Part shown: in pieces, positions 9,390 through 17,682 of the stretch
Layout of the letters: every line of letters starts with the position of its first letter
How positions within the stretch are numbered: position 1 is the first letter of the stretch
Program-made: the position numbers and the translations under genes
From: Palsa-892 sp963751615
GTDB taxonomy: Bacteria; Pseudomonadota; Alphaproteobacteria; Rhizobiales; Xanthobacteraceae
Direction: 5' to 3'
DNA length: 64,000 nt
Assembly (NCBI GenBank): GCA_963751615.1
Contig: CAVVVG010000005.1
Span: forward strand, 1,054,001-1,118,000
The notes under the pieces: model-generated
What the model was told of the DNA's origin: nothing
What the model saw: only the letters and a program-made list of their open reading frames with translations
Database searches by the model: none

Positions 9390-9764
9390 TCAGAGCCCAA
9401 AATTAATCTTGAGGATCGCGTACATCGCAGCGAGACCAATACAGAGCGAGAAAAAAGTGTTCGCCATGAGAACTGCAATTTTGCGGCCTTCGGAGTGAAC
9501 ATAGTCCTCGATAATCACCTGCATGCCGATCCGCATATGGATTGCGACAGAAATCACTGCGCCTAGAATAAGGATGGCGACAATCGGATTTCTTAGCGTT
9601 GCGATCACCGCCGCATGACTACGCCCGATCAAAGCGACCATCCCTATCAAAAATCCAATCAAAAGCGGCAAATTAGCCACCGCCGTCAGCCGCTGCAGCC
9701 AGAAATGGTCGGTACCCGAATGCGCTGTGCCCATGCCGCGAACTCGACCGAGAGGTGTTTTCAT
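9390..9764 (-). CDS. sdhD: Succinate dehydrogenase hydrophobic membrane anchor subunit
   Basis: Small membrane anchor of complex II, 124 residues, with three predicted hydrophobic helices (about residues 28-48, 59-80 and 97-119). The segment GSGTDHFWLQRLTA-like at residues 15-29 and HMRIGMQVIIEDYVHSEG at about 76-93 match the SdhD family; the latter carries the conserved haem/quinone-side histidine and aspartate-tyrosine. It lies between sdhC and sdhA in the usual C-D-A-B order. Confidence 0.95.
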   Translation of the reverse strand: MKTPLGRVRGMGTAHSGTDHFWLQRLTAVANLPLLIGFLIGMVALIGRSHAAVIATLRNPIVAILILGAVISVAIHMRIGMQVIIEDYVHSEGRKIAVLMANTFFSLCIGLAAMYAILKINFGL

Positions 9765-9777
9765 AATGCCTTCCTCT

Positions 9778-10179
9778 TCAGCCTTTCAACATGTAGCCGA
9801 GCACCCAGATCAGCACGGTCAACACCGTGGACCCAACAAGGGTGGCCCGAGCAAGAAATTCCCGCCCTTGCGGCTCGAACCCATGACCCATGTCCCAAAT
9901 AAAATGCCGGATGCCACCGAGCATATGGTTCAGCAATGCCCACGTGTATCCGAGCAAAATGAGTTGGCCAAACCACGAAGAAAAAAACGCGTTCACAATC
10001 TCGAACTGGTTTTTAGAGCTCGATGCCGCAATCAGCCACCACACGAGAAGCAGTGTGCCAAAATAGAGAACCGCACCGGTTATCCGATGCAAGCCCGACA
10101 TTACCATCGTCAGCGTGAGCCGATAGATTTGCAAATGAGGTGATAGCGGACGCTGCATGCCCATTTTCGGATTGTTCAT
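9778..10179 (-). CDS. sdhC: Succinate dehydrogenase cytochrome b556 subunit
   Basis: Cytochrome b subunit anchoring complex II, 133 residues, with three transmembrane helices. Signatures are RPLSPHLQIYRL at the N-terminus, SGLHRITGAVLY (quinone-site serine and histidine), and NHMLGGIRHFIWDMG with the haem-ligand histidine region. It is the first gene of sdhCDAB. The ~280 bp upstream, shared with the divergent esterase gene, should hold both promoters; I could not assign convincing -35/-10 boxes there. Confidence 0.96.
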   Translation of the reverse strand: MNNPKMGMQRPLSPHLQIYRLTLTMVMSGLHRITGAVLYFGTLLLVWWLIAASSSKNQFEIVNAFFSSWFGQLILLGYTWALLNHMLGGIRHFIWDMGHGFEPQGREFLARATLVGSTVLTVLIWVLGYMLKG

Positions 10180-10458
10180 TGATGCTTCCGCTCTGCAGTC
10201 ATTCAGTAGCGAAAACCGAAGCCTGCTGCAATGACTCCAAGGGTGTTGCGCTCTTTAACGATAAGGAAATTTTTTCGTGGCATACCAGCCGCGCAACCGC
10301 ATTTAAGGCGGTATTTACTGCAATCAGTCATTTGTTTCGAGCATGCTATTGACGAATCAACGCGCTGATTTTGCTTCTTCATACCCCTCGCAATGTCAGA
10401 AAACCGGCGGATTTGGGCTGTTTATGCTTGCGTCGGCAACCGGCGGTATAATTCAAAC

Positions 10459-11433
10459 ATGAAATTGGCTATTGGATTTTTACGGCTATTTTTTCTCGCG
10501 GCCGCTCTAATGCTGACCATCCCCATGGCCGGGCGGGCTGACGAGTTTCGCACACTCGATGTGAGCGGGACGAACCGCGTTTATCAGTTGCATTTTCCAT
10601 CGGCCTGGAATTCGATCCCTGGTCCGGTTGTAATTGCGCTGCATGGGATGCTGCAGTCGGCCACCGGGATGGATTCCTATCTTGGACTTAATCTCGTTTC
10701 GGACCGTGAAAATTTCACTGTCGTTTATCCTCATGGATTAGGTAACTCGTGGAAGGATGGTCGCAATCCTGCACTTCGGATGACCTTCTGGGCTCCGCCG
10801 GGCAACGATGTCGAATTTCTCACCAAGCTCGTGCAGTCGCTGATCGATCAGCGCATTGCGGATCCATCGCGCATCTACCTCGTGGGTCTTTCAAACGGCG
10901 GCTACATGACCTTTCGCATGGCTTGCGAGCGGCCGGAGTTGTTCGCGGCTATCGCGACACTCAGCGCAACCGTCCCGACCAGCTACCGGACATCCTGCAA
11001 ACCGAGGCGCGCGGTTCCTGTCCTTATGATAAACGGTACGGCGGACATGGTCGTGCCTTTCTATGGCAACGCGCTCCCCGGTGTCATGTCGCTTTATCCG
11101 GTGATGTACACGGCGCAAATGTTCGCCGAACTGAATGGCTGCTCGAGTGCCAACGAATCTGCGGTGCCAAGTCGCGATTTGGCGCGGGCGACATCCGTGA
11201 CTTTGGTTTACTGGGCAAACTGCCGGGATAGGTCCGCCGTTGTACTGTTTCGCGTCAACAATGGCGGCCATCAATCGCCATCGATTGGACCCGGCAGACA
11301 AACGCCAATGGCTGCACAGATGCTCGGCATGCGAAATCACGATATCGATGCGGCAGAAGAAGTCTGGGCATTTTTCCGCCATTACGATCTTTCGTTTACG
11401 TCCGGCATTCAGCAGGGAACAAGCGCCCAGTAA
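10459..11433 (+). CDS. Exported alpha/beta-hydrolase, PHB depolymerase / LpqC-type esterase family
   Basis: A 324-residue secreted esterase related to extracellular poly(3-hydroxybutyrate) depolymerases and feruloyl esterases. The start at 10459 gives a clear signal peptide (KLAIGFLRLFFLAAALML, then cleavage after AGRA). The nucleophile is Ser145 in GLSNGG, the oxyanion-side motif is ALHGMLQSA, and the likely catalytic His is in NGGHQSPS near the C-terminus. An extra in-frame start 66 bp upstream would bury the signal peptide, so I reject it. The last 25 bp overlap the convergent mesaconyl-CoA hydratase gene. The true substrate is unknown; family members cleave polyester or aromatic ester bonds outside the cytoplasm. 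Confidence 0.85.
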   Translation: MKLAIGFLRLFFLAAALMLTIPMAGRADEFRTLDVSGTNRVYQLHFPSAWNSIPGPVVIALHGMLQSATGMDSYLGLNLVSDRENFTVVYPHGLGNSWKDGRNPALRMTFWAPPGNDVEFLTKLVQSLIDQRIADPSRIYLVGLSNGGYMTFRMACERPELFAAIATLSATVPTSYRTSCKPRRAVPVLMINGTADMVVPFYGNALPGVMSLYPVMYTAQMFAELNGCSSANESAVPSRDLARATSVTLVYWANCRDRSAVVLFRVNNGGHQSPSIGPGRQTPMAAQMLGMRNHDIDAAEEVWAFFRHYDLSFTSGIQQGTSAQ

Positions 11434-12458
11434 TCCAGATCGAGAATCACGGCAGGGTCATATTCCTCGCCCTGCTTGAACGGAAAATCCGCGCATGGGC
11501 GATCTTTTGTTGCAATAGTCCGTAGTCTCAGTGCCCCAACATCCCTGCGCTTCGGAATCTTCCGGCAATCAAGTACTTCGCTCCAGGCAAACACGGTCAA
11601 TCCCGCGAAGAGCGGCGCGACATGCCGCCCACCATTGATTGCCGCGACGTGAAATGCGTTCGCAATCCCATTGAAAGACAGTGCGCGCGCGAGCGAAATC
11701 ACATGCCCACCATAGATCAAGCGGCGACCAAATCGTCCTTTGCTTTCCGCGAACTGGTTGAAATGAACGCGCGCTGTATTTTGATAAAGCCGGGTAGCAA
11801 TCTGGTGCTCGGCTTCTTCGACTGTCACACCGTCACGATGATCAATTTTATCGCCAATCTTGTAGTGTGTGAAGCGCTGGCTACTGCCTGAAAGCGAATT
11901 GTCGTAACCTTTTAGTTTCAAGGTCGGGACCGCGGTGCCGAGTTGTTGTGACTCCACTTGCAAGGGTAACGTGGGAATTTTCGTTTCGCCGGCGAAAATA
12001 GACTCATCACGCTTTCGGACCATTACCCAGCGCACATAATCGAGCACCACCTTTCCCTTTTGATTGAAGCCCTTCGAGCGTACATAGACGACACCCGATT
12101 TTTTATTGGAATTTTCACGCAGACCAATAACTTCCGAGATCGCGTTCAAAGTATCGCCCGGATAAACGGGCACCAGAAACCGGCAGGAGGAATAGCCAAG
12201 ATTGGCAACCGCATTCAGCGAAATCTCTGGCACCGTTTTCCCGAATACGATATGAAAAACGAGAAGATCGTCGACCGGCGCACGCGCATAGCCGATATTT
12301 TTCGCGAAGATATCGGACGACTGAACTGCAAAACGCGAGCCGTAGAGCGCTGTGTAGAGCGCGACATCGCCCGTTGTGATCGTGCGCGGTGTCGCGTGCT
12401 TGATAACCTGGCCGATACGAAAATCTTCGAAAAAGTTCCCAACACTTTTCTCATACAT
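11409..12458 (-). CDS. mch: Mesaconyl-CoA (2-methylfumaryl-CoA) hydratase, double-hotdog MaoC family
   Basis: Hydrates mesaconyl-CoA to beta-methylmalyl-CoA in the ethylmalonyl-CoA pathway, which assimilates acetyl-CoA in bacteria lacking isocitrate lyase. The 349-residue length and duplicated hotdog architecture fit this enzyme rather than a single-domain MaoC. The first domain includes EDFRIGQVIKHATPRTITTGD and the second includes QNTARVHFNQFAESKGRFGRRLIYGGHVISLARAL. It begins 13 bp after the malyl-CoA thioesterase gene, forming a two-gene operon. The assignment rests on overall similarity recognised by eye and on that neighbour. Confidence 0.88.
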   Translation of the reverse strand: MYEKSVGNFFEDFRIGQVIKHATPRTITTGDVALYTALYGSRFAVQSSDIFAKNIGYARAPVDDLLVFHIVFGKTVPEISLNAVANLGYSSCRFLVPVYPGDTLNAISEVIGLRENSNKKSGVVYVRSKGFNQKGKVVLDYVRWVMVRKRDESIFAGETKIPTLPLQVESQQLGTAVPTLKLKGYDNSLSGSSQRFTHYKIGDKIDHRDGVTVEEAEHQIATRLYQNTARVHFNQFAESKGRFGRRLIYGGHVISLARALSFNGIANAFHVAAINGGRHVAPLFAGLTVFAWSEVLDCRKIPKRRDVGALRLRTIATKDRPCADFPFKQGEEYDPAVILDLDYWALVPC

Positions 12459-12471
12459 TGAATTTCGGGCC

Positions 12472-13350
12472 TCACGACCTAGCCGCTATCGCATCATGGA
12501 GGGCGACGGTGCGGCGCGCAATCTCGGCATGCAGCAATTCGACCATACGGCCATCGACGGTGATCACACCCTTGCCCTTATTTTCAAGCTGGGCGAAAGC
12601 CGCAACAATTCTTTTTGCCTGTGCGACATCGGCTTCCGCGGGAGAGTAGATGGCGTTGCACGGTTCGATTTGCGACGGATGGATGAGCGTCTTGCCATCG
12701 AAGCCGAGATCGCGCCCCTGTTCACATTCACGCCTGAAGCCGATCTGGTCGTTGATGTCGTTGAAGACACCGTCCAGCACGTCGATTCCATTAGCGCGCG
12801 CTGCAAGAATCACAATCGAGAGTCCGACCAGCATCGGTAGCCTCCCCGGCACAATGCGCGCCCGTGTCTCTTTGGCAATATCATTCGTACCGAGCACAAA
12901 AACCGCCAGCCGCGTCTTAGGATCTTTCGCGGCAGCTGCGATTGATGCAATGTTCAAGATTGCTGTCGGTGTTTCAATCATTGCCCACACGGCGACAGGA
13001 GCGGGCGCGCCGCTTATCCTTTTACCGATTGCTTGCAAATCCTCGTCCGAAGAAACTTTGGGCACGAGAATCGCATCAGGCCCTGCCGCAGCAGCGGCCG
13101 CGAGATCGTCCGCACTCCATGGCGTATCGAGCGCATTCACGCGAATAATCACTTCGCGCAGTCCAAAAACCTTGGCCTTTACTGCCGCAACAGCTTGCTC
13201 GCGCGCGGATATTTTTGCCTCTGGCGCAACGGCATCCTCAAGATCCAAAATGATGGCATCCGCGGGAAGCGTACGCGCCTTTTCCAGTGCCCGCGCGTTC
13301 GACGCGGGCATATAAAGTGCGCTTCGCCGCGGCCTAATGGCAGAATTCAT
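12472..13350 (-). CDS. mcl2: (3S)-malyl-CoA thioesterase, CitE-like CoA ester lyase family
   Basis: Member of the HpcH/HpaI-CitE TIM-barrel family, 292 residues. It resembles Mcl2, which hydrolyses malyl-CoA to malate and CoA at the end of the ethylmalonyl-CoA pathway, more than the longer Mcl1 lyase. Signatures are RSALYMPASNARALEKA, LDLEDAVAP (metal-binding region), WAMIETPTAILN, VLGTNDIAKE, and RECEQGRDLGFDGKTLIHP. It is the first gene of a pair with mesaconyl-CoA hydratase. CitE-type citramalyl/malyl-CoA lyase activity cannot be fully excluded. Confidence 0.85.
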   Translation of the reverse strand: MNSAIRPRRSALYMPASNARALEKARTLPADAIILDLEDAVAPEAKISAREQAVAAVKAKVFGLREVIIRVNALDTPWSADDLAAAAAAGPDAILVPKVSSDEDLQAIGKRISGAPAPVAVWAMIETPTAILNIASIAAAAKDPKTRLAVFVLGTNDIAKETRARIVPGRLPMLVGLSIVILAARANGIDVLDGVFNDINDQIGFRRECEQGRDLGFDGKTLIHPSQIEPCNAIYSPAEADVAQAKRIVAAFAQLENKGKGVITVDGRMVELLHAEIARRTVALHDAIAARS

Positions 13351-13567
13351 AAATCAGCCCCGCTCCGTACAAACAAACTAACCTTCGTGCGTGTCGCATG
13401 CCAAGTCTTTCCTATTGGATGTTTCTCCCCGTCAAGCGTTCTTCGTCCCAGCAATAAGCGCAGCAGCGCGCGCGCAGGCGAAATCTGCACGCCCGCAACC
13501 AGAAGGTCGAAATCATTGAGAGGCCCGTTTCAGGCCTAATCCCCTCAGGGAAGATCGGTGATTTTCA

Positions 13568-14602
13568 TTAAGCTGCTTTTTTCTTGGGCGCGAGCAGCTT
13601 GCGGTTCACAAGAATTTCGGCGATTTGGATCGCGTTCAGCGCCGCGCCCTTCCGCAGATTGTCCGCCACGCACCAGAAGGCGAGACCATTCTTTACTGTC
13701 TTGTCCTCGCGGATACGTGAAACATAAGTTGCATCCTCACCAACGGATTCGAACGGCGTGATGTAACCACCGTCTTCGCGCTTGTCGACAACAAGCACCC
13801 CCGGCGCCTTACGCAAAATTTCACGTGCCTGGTCTGCCGAAATCGGCTTTTCGAATTCGACATGTACCGCTTCCGAATGTCCAATAAATACCGGAACGCG
13901 CGCACAGGTTGCGATCAAATCGATCTTCGGATCGAGAATTTTTTTGGTTTCGGCGACCATCTTCCACTCTTCCTTGGTGGACCCATCTTCCATGAAGACG
14001 TCGATGTGCGGGATCACATTGAAGGCGATCCGTTTCGTGAATTTTTTCGATTCTTCTGACCCCGCCGCAAAAATCGCTCGCGTTTGTGCAAAGAGCTCGT
14101 CCATCGCCTCCTTGCCGGCACCTGAAACCGATTGATAAGTTGCAACCGACACTCGCTTGATCGTAGCACGGTCGTGCAGCGGCTTCAGCGCCACAACGAG
14201 CTGGATGGTCGAACAGTTCGGATTCGCAATGATGTTCTTTTTCCTGAAGTCAGCAACGGCATCGGCATTCACTTCTGGCACGACTAAAGGAACATTCGCG
14301 TCATAACGCCAGGCCGCAGAATTATCGATTACGACACAGCCCTTGGCCGCGATCTTCGGCGACCATTCCTTGGAAATGGAGGACCCCGCCGACATCAAAC
14401 AGATGTCGGTGTCAGAAAAATCGTAATGCTCAAGCGCCCTTACCTTAAGGGTTCGTTCACCATAGGAAACTTCAACACCCAGCGAACGGCGCGACGCGAG
14501 TGCCACCACCTCGTCGGCCGGAAAACCGCGCTCGGCGAGAATATCGAGCATTTCCCGACCGACATTGCCGGTAGCCCCTACGATCGCGATCTTGTAACCC
14601 AT
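13568..14602 (-). CDS. asd: Aspartate-semialdehyde dehydrogenase
   Basis: Reduces aspartyl phosphate to aspartate semialdehyde, the branch point to lysine/diaminopimelate, threonine and methionine. The 344-residue protein shows the NADP-binding motif GATGNVGREM at residues 8-17, the active-site cysteine in NPNCSTIQLV, and SGAGKEAMDEL. It ends in a lysine-rich KKKAA tail. It follows leuB and leuD on the same strand but is separated from leuB by an opposite-strand small gene and about 600 bp, so it probably has its own promoter. Confidence 0.97.
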   Translation of the reverse strand: MGYKIAIVGATGNVGREMLDILAERGFPADEVVALASRRSLGVEVSYGERTLKVRALEHYDFSDTDICLMSAGSSISKEWSPKIAAKGCVVIDNSAAWRYDANVPLVVPEVNADAVADFRKKNIIANPNCSTIQLVVALKPLHDRATIKRVSVATYQSVSGAGKEAMDELFAQTRAIFAAGSEESKKFTKRIAFNVIPHIDVFMEDGSTKEEWKMVAETKKILDPKIDLIATCARVPVFIGHSEAVHVEFEKPISADQAREILRKAPGVLVVDKREDGGYITPFESVGEDATYVSRIREDKTVKNGLAFWCVADNLRKGAALNAIQIAEILVNRKLLAPKKKAA

Positions 14603-14917
14603 TGTTTATTCTCTGCCGAAATTTGCCCCAAAATACTGCTGGGCGGCGAACGCAACGGCTTCTACGCGAGAACCGCTCCAATCGCAACGCCGGCTTGGCG
14701 GCGGTAGTAAAAAGGATTTTCTGACATCGGTACGCCGGCAGCAAGTATGGCTGAAACCAGGCGGCAGAATTGTTACCTCCATCGAGGATCTCGGGGATCT
14801 TGCATTCACGCTGACATAAGCGCCAGTCGAGGCAATAGCGTGAACCCCTTTCCTGCTATTGCATTTCTGCAAACCAAGGTATGATTAAACGGTTCTGCAT
14901 CGAAGGAGAGGATTCGT
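14603..14917. promoter_or_regulatory. Intergenic region between divergent asd and a small exported-protein gene
   Basis: A 315-bp divergent region with no supported gene. Upstream of the rightward gene there is a TATGAT box at 14880-14885, with CTATTG 18 bases before it as a weak -35. A strong Shine-Dalgarno AAGGAGAGG precedes the ATG at 14918. On the asd side I see no clear promoter. Open frames here lack ribosome sites and family similarity. Confidence 0.4.
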
Positions 14918-15205
14918 ATGCGTTTCGTGTCTTTCGCTGCCGTTGCCACTGCGCTCACACTATTTGTGACAAGCTTTCCCGTTGAAGCAAAATATCGCGA
15001 GCGGAGCGAATGGGTGCGTTTGCGCGTTAAAGTAAATAAGCCGCAGAGCTATCTTTATGCCGGCACGTCGGTGAAGCCGGGTACGATGCGCTACACAAAT
15101 TACCTCGGATTGTATGAACAGCGTTTCCCAGCATACGGACCGCCGAACAACAATATTAATTCGCGCTTTCCCTTGCCTCTACCGTACGAACTGCCTGGCT
15201 ACTGA
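14918..15205 (+). CDS. Small exported protein of unknown function
   Basis: 95 residues. The first 24 form a classical Sec signal peptide (RFVSFAAVATALTLFVTSFPVEA, cleavage before KYRERS). The mature part is basic then rich in Tyr, Pro and Asn: SYLYAGTSVKPGTMRYTNY, and a proline-rich end with NNNINSRFPLPLP. There are no cysteines, so it is unlikely to be disulfide-stabilised. A strong ribosome site (AAGGAGAGG) supports translation. It sits divergently from asd and converges on leuB with an 11-bp gap. I do not recognise the family; a periplasmic or surface role is inference. Confidence 0.7.
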   Translation: MRFVSFAAVATALTLFVTSFPVEAKYRERSEWVRLRVKVNKPQSYLYAGTSVKPGTMRYTNYLGLYEQRFPAYGPPNNNINSRFPLPLPYELPGY

Positions 15206-15216
15206 CGACAGCAACA

Positions 15217-16329
15217 TTAGGCGGCAAGTCTTTCCAATTCGGCAAGAATTCCGCCACCCATTTCTGAAGTGCTGACAATTTTCAGGCTGTTACCACGAAT
15301 GTCCGCGGTTCGTAGCCCCTTGGCTAACGCGCCCGCGATTGCCTGCTCAATTTGATTGGCTTCCTTTACCATTCCAAATGAATAGCGCAACGCCATGCCG
15401 AAAGATCCAATCATCGCGATCGGATTAGCAAGTCCCTTGCCAGCAATATCAGGCGCGGAGCCGTGCACAGGCTCGTAAAGCGCGCGGCGCCTTTTCGTCT
15501 TCGGATCGATTTCACCCAACGACGCCGAGGGCAGCATGCCGAGTGAACCCGTCAGCATAGCGGCCACGTCGGACAATATATCCCCGAAAAGATTGTCGGT
15601 TACAATCACGTCAAACTGCTTCGGATTGCGCACGAGCTGCATGCCGAGCGCATCCGCAAGCTGATGTTCGAGCTCGACATCCTTGAATTCGCGCTGATGC
15701 ACCTGCGTCACAACTTCGTTCCACAGAACGCCGGATTTCATGACATTCCTCTTTTCGGACGAGGTAACCTTGTTCTTGCGTTTCCTAGCGAGATCGAACG
15801 CAACCCGCGCAATACGTTCGATTTCGTAGGTATCGTAAACCTGTGTGTCGACAGCGCGTTTCTGTCCGTTGCCGAGATCCGTGATTGTTTTCGGCTCGCC
15901 GAAATAAACGCCGCCAGTAAGCTCGCGCACGATAATGATGTCGAGTCCTTCAACCAGTTCGCGCTTCAAGCTCGAAGCATCGGCGAGTGCCGGATAGCAA
16001 ATCGCAGGCCGCAAATTTGCAAATAGAGCGAGGTCCTTGCGAAGCCGCAACAACCCCGCTTCCGGACGAACGTCATAGGCAACCTTGTCCCACTTCGGCC
16101 CACCAACGGCACCAAATAATATTGCATCGGCAGACAGCGCTTTCTGCATTGCTCCTTCCGAAATGGCCTTGCCATGCGCGTCGAAAGCGACCCCGCCAAC
16201 CAAGTCTTCGTCGATCGCAAAAGAAGCGAGCCCGCGCTTTTCAAAGAAGGCAATGACGCGCTTCGCCTCGTTCATTACTTCGGGACCGATCCCATCGCCC
16301 GGCAGCAGAAGTAAATTGAATTTTGCCAT
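15217..16329 (-). CDS. leuB: 3-isopropylmalate dehydrogenase
   Basis: NAD-dependent oxidative decarboxylation of 3-isopropylmalate in leucine synthesis. It is 370 residues, normal length. It shows LLLPGDGIGPEV at the N-terminus, the substrate-binding RELTGGVYFG, metal-site VTDNLFGDILSD, and EPVHGSAPDIAGKG for NAD binding. It starts five bases after leuD, so leuD-leuB are co-transcribed. leuC lies 4.5 kb upstream, separated by other genes. Confidence 0.98.
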   Translation of the reverse strand: MAKFNLLLLPGDGIGPEVMNEAKRVIAFFEKRGLASFAIDEDLVGGVAFDAHGKAISEGAMQKALSADAILFGAVGGPKWDKVAYDVRPEAGLLRLRKDLALFANLRPAICYPALADASSLKRELVEGLDIIIVRELTGGVYFGEPKTITDLGNGQKRAVDTQVYDTYEIERIARVAFDLARKRKNKVTSSEKRNVMKSGVLWNEVVTQVHQREFKDVELEHQLADALGMQLVRNPKQFDVIVTDNLFGDILSDVAAMLTGSLGMLPSASLGEIDPKTKRRRALYEPVHGSAPDIAGKGLANPIAMIGSFGMALRYSFGMVKEANQIEQAIAGALAKGLRTADIRGNSLKIVSTSEMGGGILAELERLAA

Positions 16330-16334
16330 TCAGT

Positions 16335-16940
16335 TTATGTCCAGGGCCGTTTTTCGGCATTCTTTTTCTCGAAGGAATCAATTTTGGACTTTTTTTCCAT
16401 CGTAAGCCCGATGTCATCGAGGCCGTTGAGCAAGCAATGCTTCCGAAACGGATCAATGTCGAAATTGATCACGCCACCATCCGGTCCGCGAATCTCCTGT
16501 TTGGCAAGATCGATCGTGAGCGTCGCATTCGAGCCGCGATCGGCATCGTCAAACAGCTTGTCGAGCTCCTCCGGCGTAACCTTTATCGGCAAGATGCCGT
16601 TCTGAAAGCAGTTGTTATAAAAAATGTCCGCGAAAGAGGTGGAGATAACGCAGCGGATACCGAAGTCGAGAAGCGCCCATGGCGCATGCTCTCGCGAGGA
16701 CCCGCAACCAAAATTGTCCCCGGCAACGAGCATTTTTGCCTGCCTGTAAGCCGGCTTATTCAAAACAAAATCGGGGTTTTCGCTGCCGTCGTCCTTATAA
16801 CGCATCTCAGCAAACAATCCGCTGCCAAGTCCCGTGCGCTTTATCGTCTTCAGATACTGCTTCGGGATAATCTTGTCGGTATCGACATTGATCTGCTTCA
16901 GAGGTGCCGCGACGCCCGTTAGGACCGTGAATTTTTCCAT
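16335..16940 (-). CDS. leuD: 3-isopropylmalate dehydratase small subunit
   Basis: Small subunit of isopropylmalate isomerase, 201 residues, working with LeuC. It begins MEKFTVLTGVAAPL and contains NVDTDKIIPKQYLKTI and the swivel-domain motif GDNFGCGSSREHAPWAL. It is directly followed by leuB. In this window it is physically separated from its partner leuC by four unrelated genes. Confidence 0.98.
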   Translation of the reverse strand: MEKFTVLTGVAAPLKQINVDTDKIIPKQYLKTIKRTGLGSGLFAEMRYKDDGSENPDFVLNKPAYRQAKMLVAGDNFGCGSSREHAPWALLDFGIRCVISTSFADIFYNNCFQNGILPIKVTPEELDKLFDDADRGSNATLTIDLAKQEIRGPDGGVINFDIDPFRKHCLLNGLDDIGLTMEKKSKIDSFEKKNAEKRPWT

Positions 16941-17052
16941 GTGAGGTTTTCCAGCAGGCGTAAGGATTTGTGGCGTATTTTAACGCTTCGCCCGCTGTTT
17001 TTCAAACATGCTCTAGCGCCTCAAGTTTCAGCAAGAAACGGGTAGTGTGTGG

Positions 17053-17487
17053 TTACGCCCGGCCCGAACCCGCTTGTTCCTCGATCCGTTGTATGTCTTC
17101 GTCCGAGAGTCCAAAATGATGACCGATCTCATGAATGAGGACATGCGTGACGATGGCGCCGAGTGTTTCCTCATGCTCCACCCAGTAATCCAGGATTGGA
17201 CGCCGATAGAGATGCACCATATTAGGCAATCTTCCCGTTTCCGGAACGGCCCCATCCTGCGCCAGCCCAACTCCCGTAAAAAGCCCGAGAAGATCGAACG
17301 GACTTTCGGCTTTCATCTCATCGAGCACGTCTTCTGTCGGAAACTCCTCGACAACGATCACGATTCCTTCGCACAGTTTGCGAAATCGCGCGGGCAACCG
17401 CGCATAAGCAGCCTCAGCATGCGATACGAATTCGGCGAGTGAAGGCGCTCGCAGATCGTGCCACGCGTTTTCCGGGTGCCGTGCCAT
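17053..17487 (-). CDS. Small zincin-like metallopeptidase family protein
   Basis: 144 residues with a zinc-binding HEIGHHFGLSDED motif at residues 119-131, preceded by a conserved RRPILDYW segment. This is the pattern of the short bacterial zincin family (PF06262 type), whose minimal protease folds have unproven activity. There is no signal peptide, so it is probably cytoplasmic. It stands 112 bp upstream of leuD on the same strand. Family assignment is good; the biological role is unknown. Confidence 0.85.
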   Translation of the reverse strand: MARHPENAWHDLRAPSLAEFVSHAEAAYARLPARFRKLCEGIVIVVEEFPTEDVLDEMKAESPFDLLGLFTGVGLAQDGAVPETGRLPNMVHLYRRPILDYWVEHEETLGAIVTHVLIHEIGHHFGLSDEDIQRIEEQAGSGRA

Positions 17488-17520
17488 GTGCCAGGGAGTC
17501 TATCGACCTAACTCTTTTCC

Positions 17521-17582
17521 AGAAAGCGGAGCCTTTTCTCGGCAGCATTTCGGATATGGTTCTCTTGCTTCAGCCGCTTTCT
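17521..17582. repeat. 9-bp inverted repeat with 44-bp spacer
   Basis: AGAAAGCGG at 17521-17529 recurs inverted as CCGCTTTCT at 17574-17582, in the 195-bp region between the divergent zincin gene and an exported-protein gene. It could be an operator bound by a dimer or chance. It is the only notable feature I see in this divergent promoter region. Confidence 0.3.
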
Positions 17583-17682
17583 TCGACACAGGATGGCTGA
17601 TTCTGAAAACGCGATATGCCCTGGCTGTTGGGCGGAACTCAAATTGAAGAATCGACGAGACCTTGCTAGCGCTGAATTCATT

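Noticed and set aside
10349..10360. TTGACGAATCAA upstream of sdhC as an FNR/Anr-type site
   Set aside because: The half-sites are one base too short and the spacing differs from TTGAT-N4-ATCAA; kept only as a chance palindrome.
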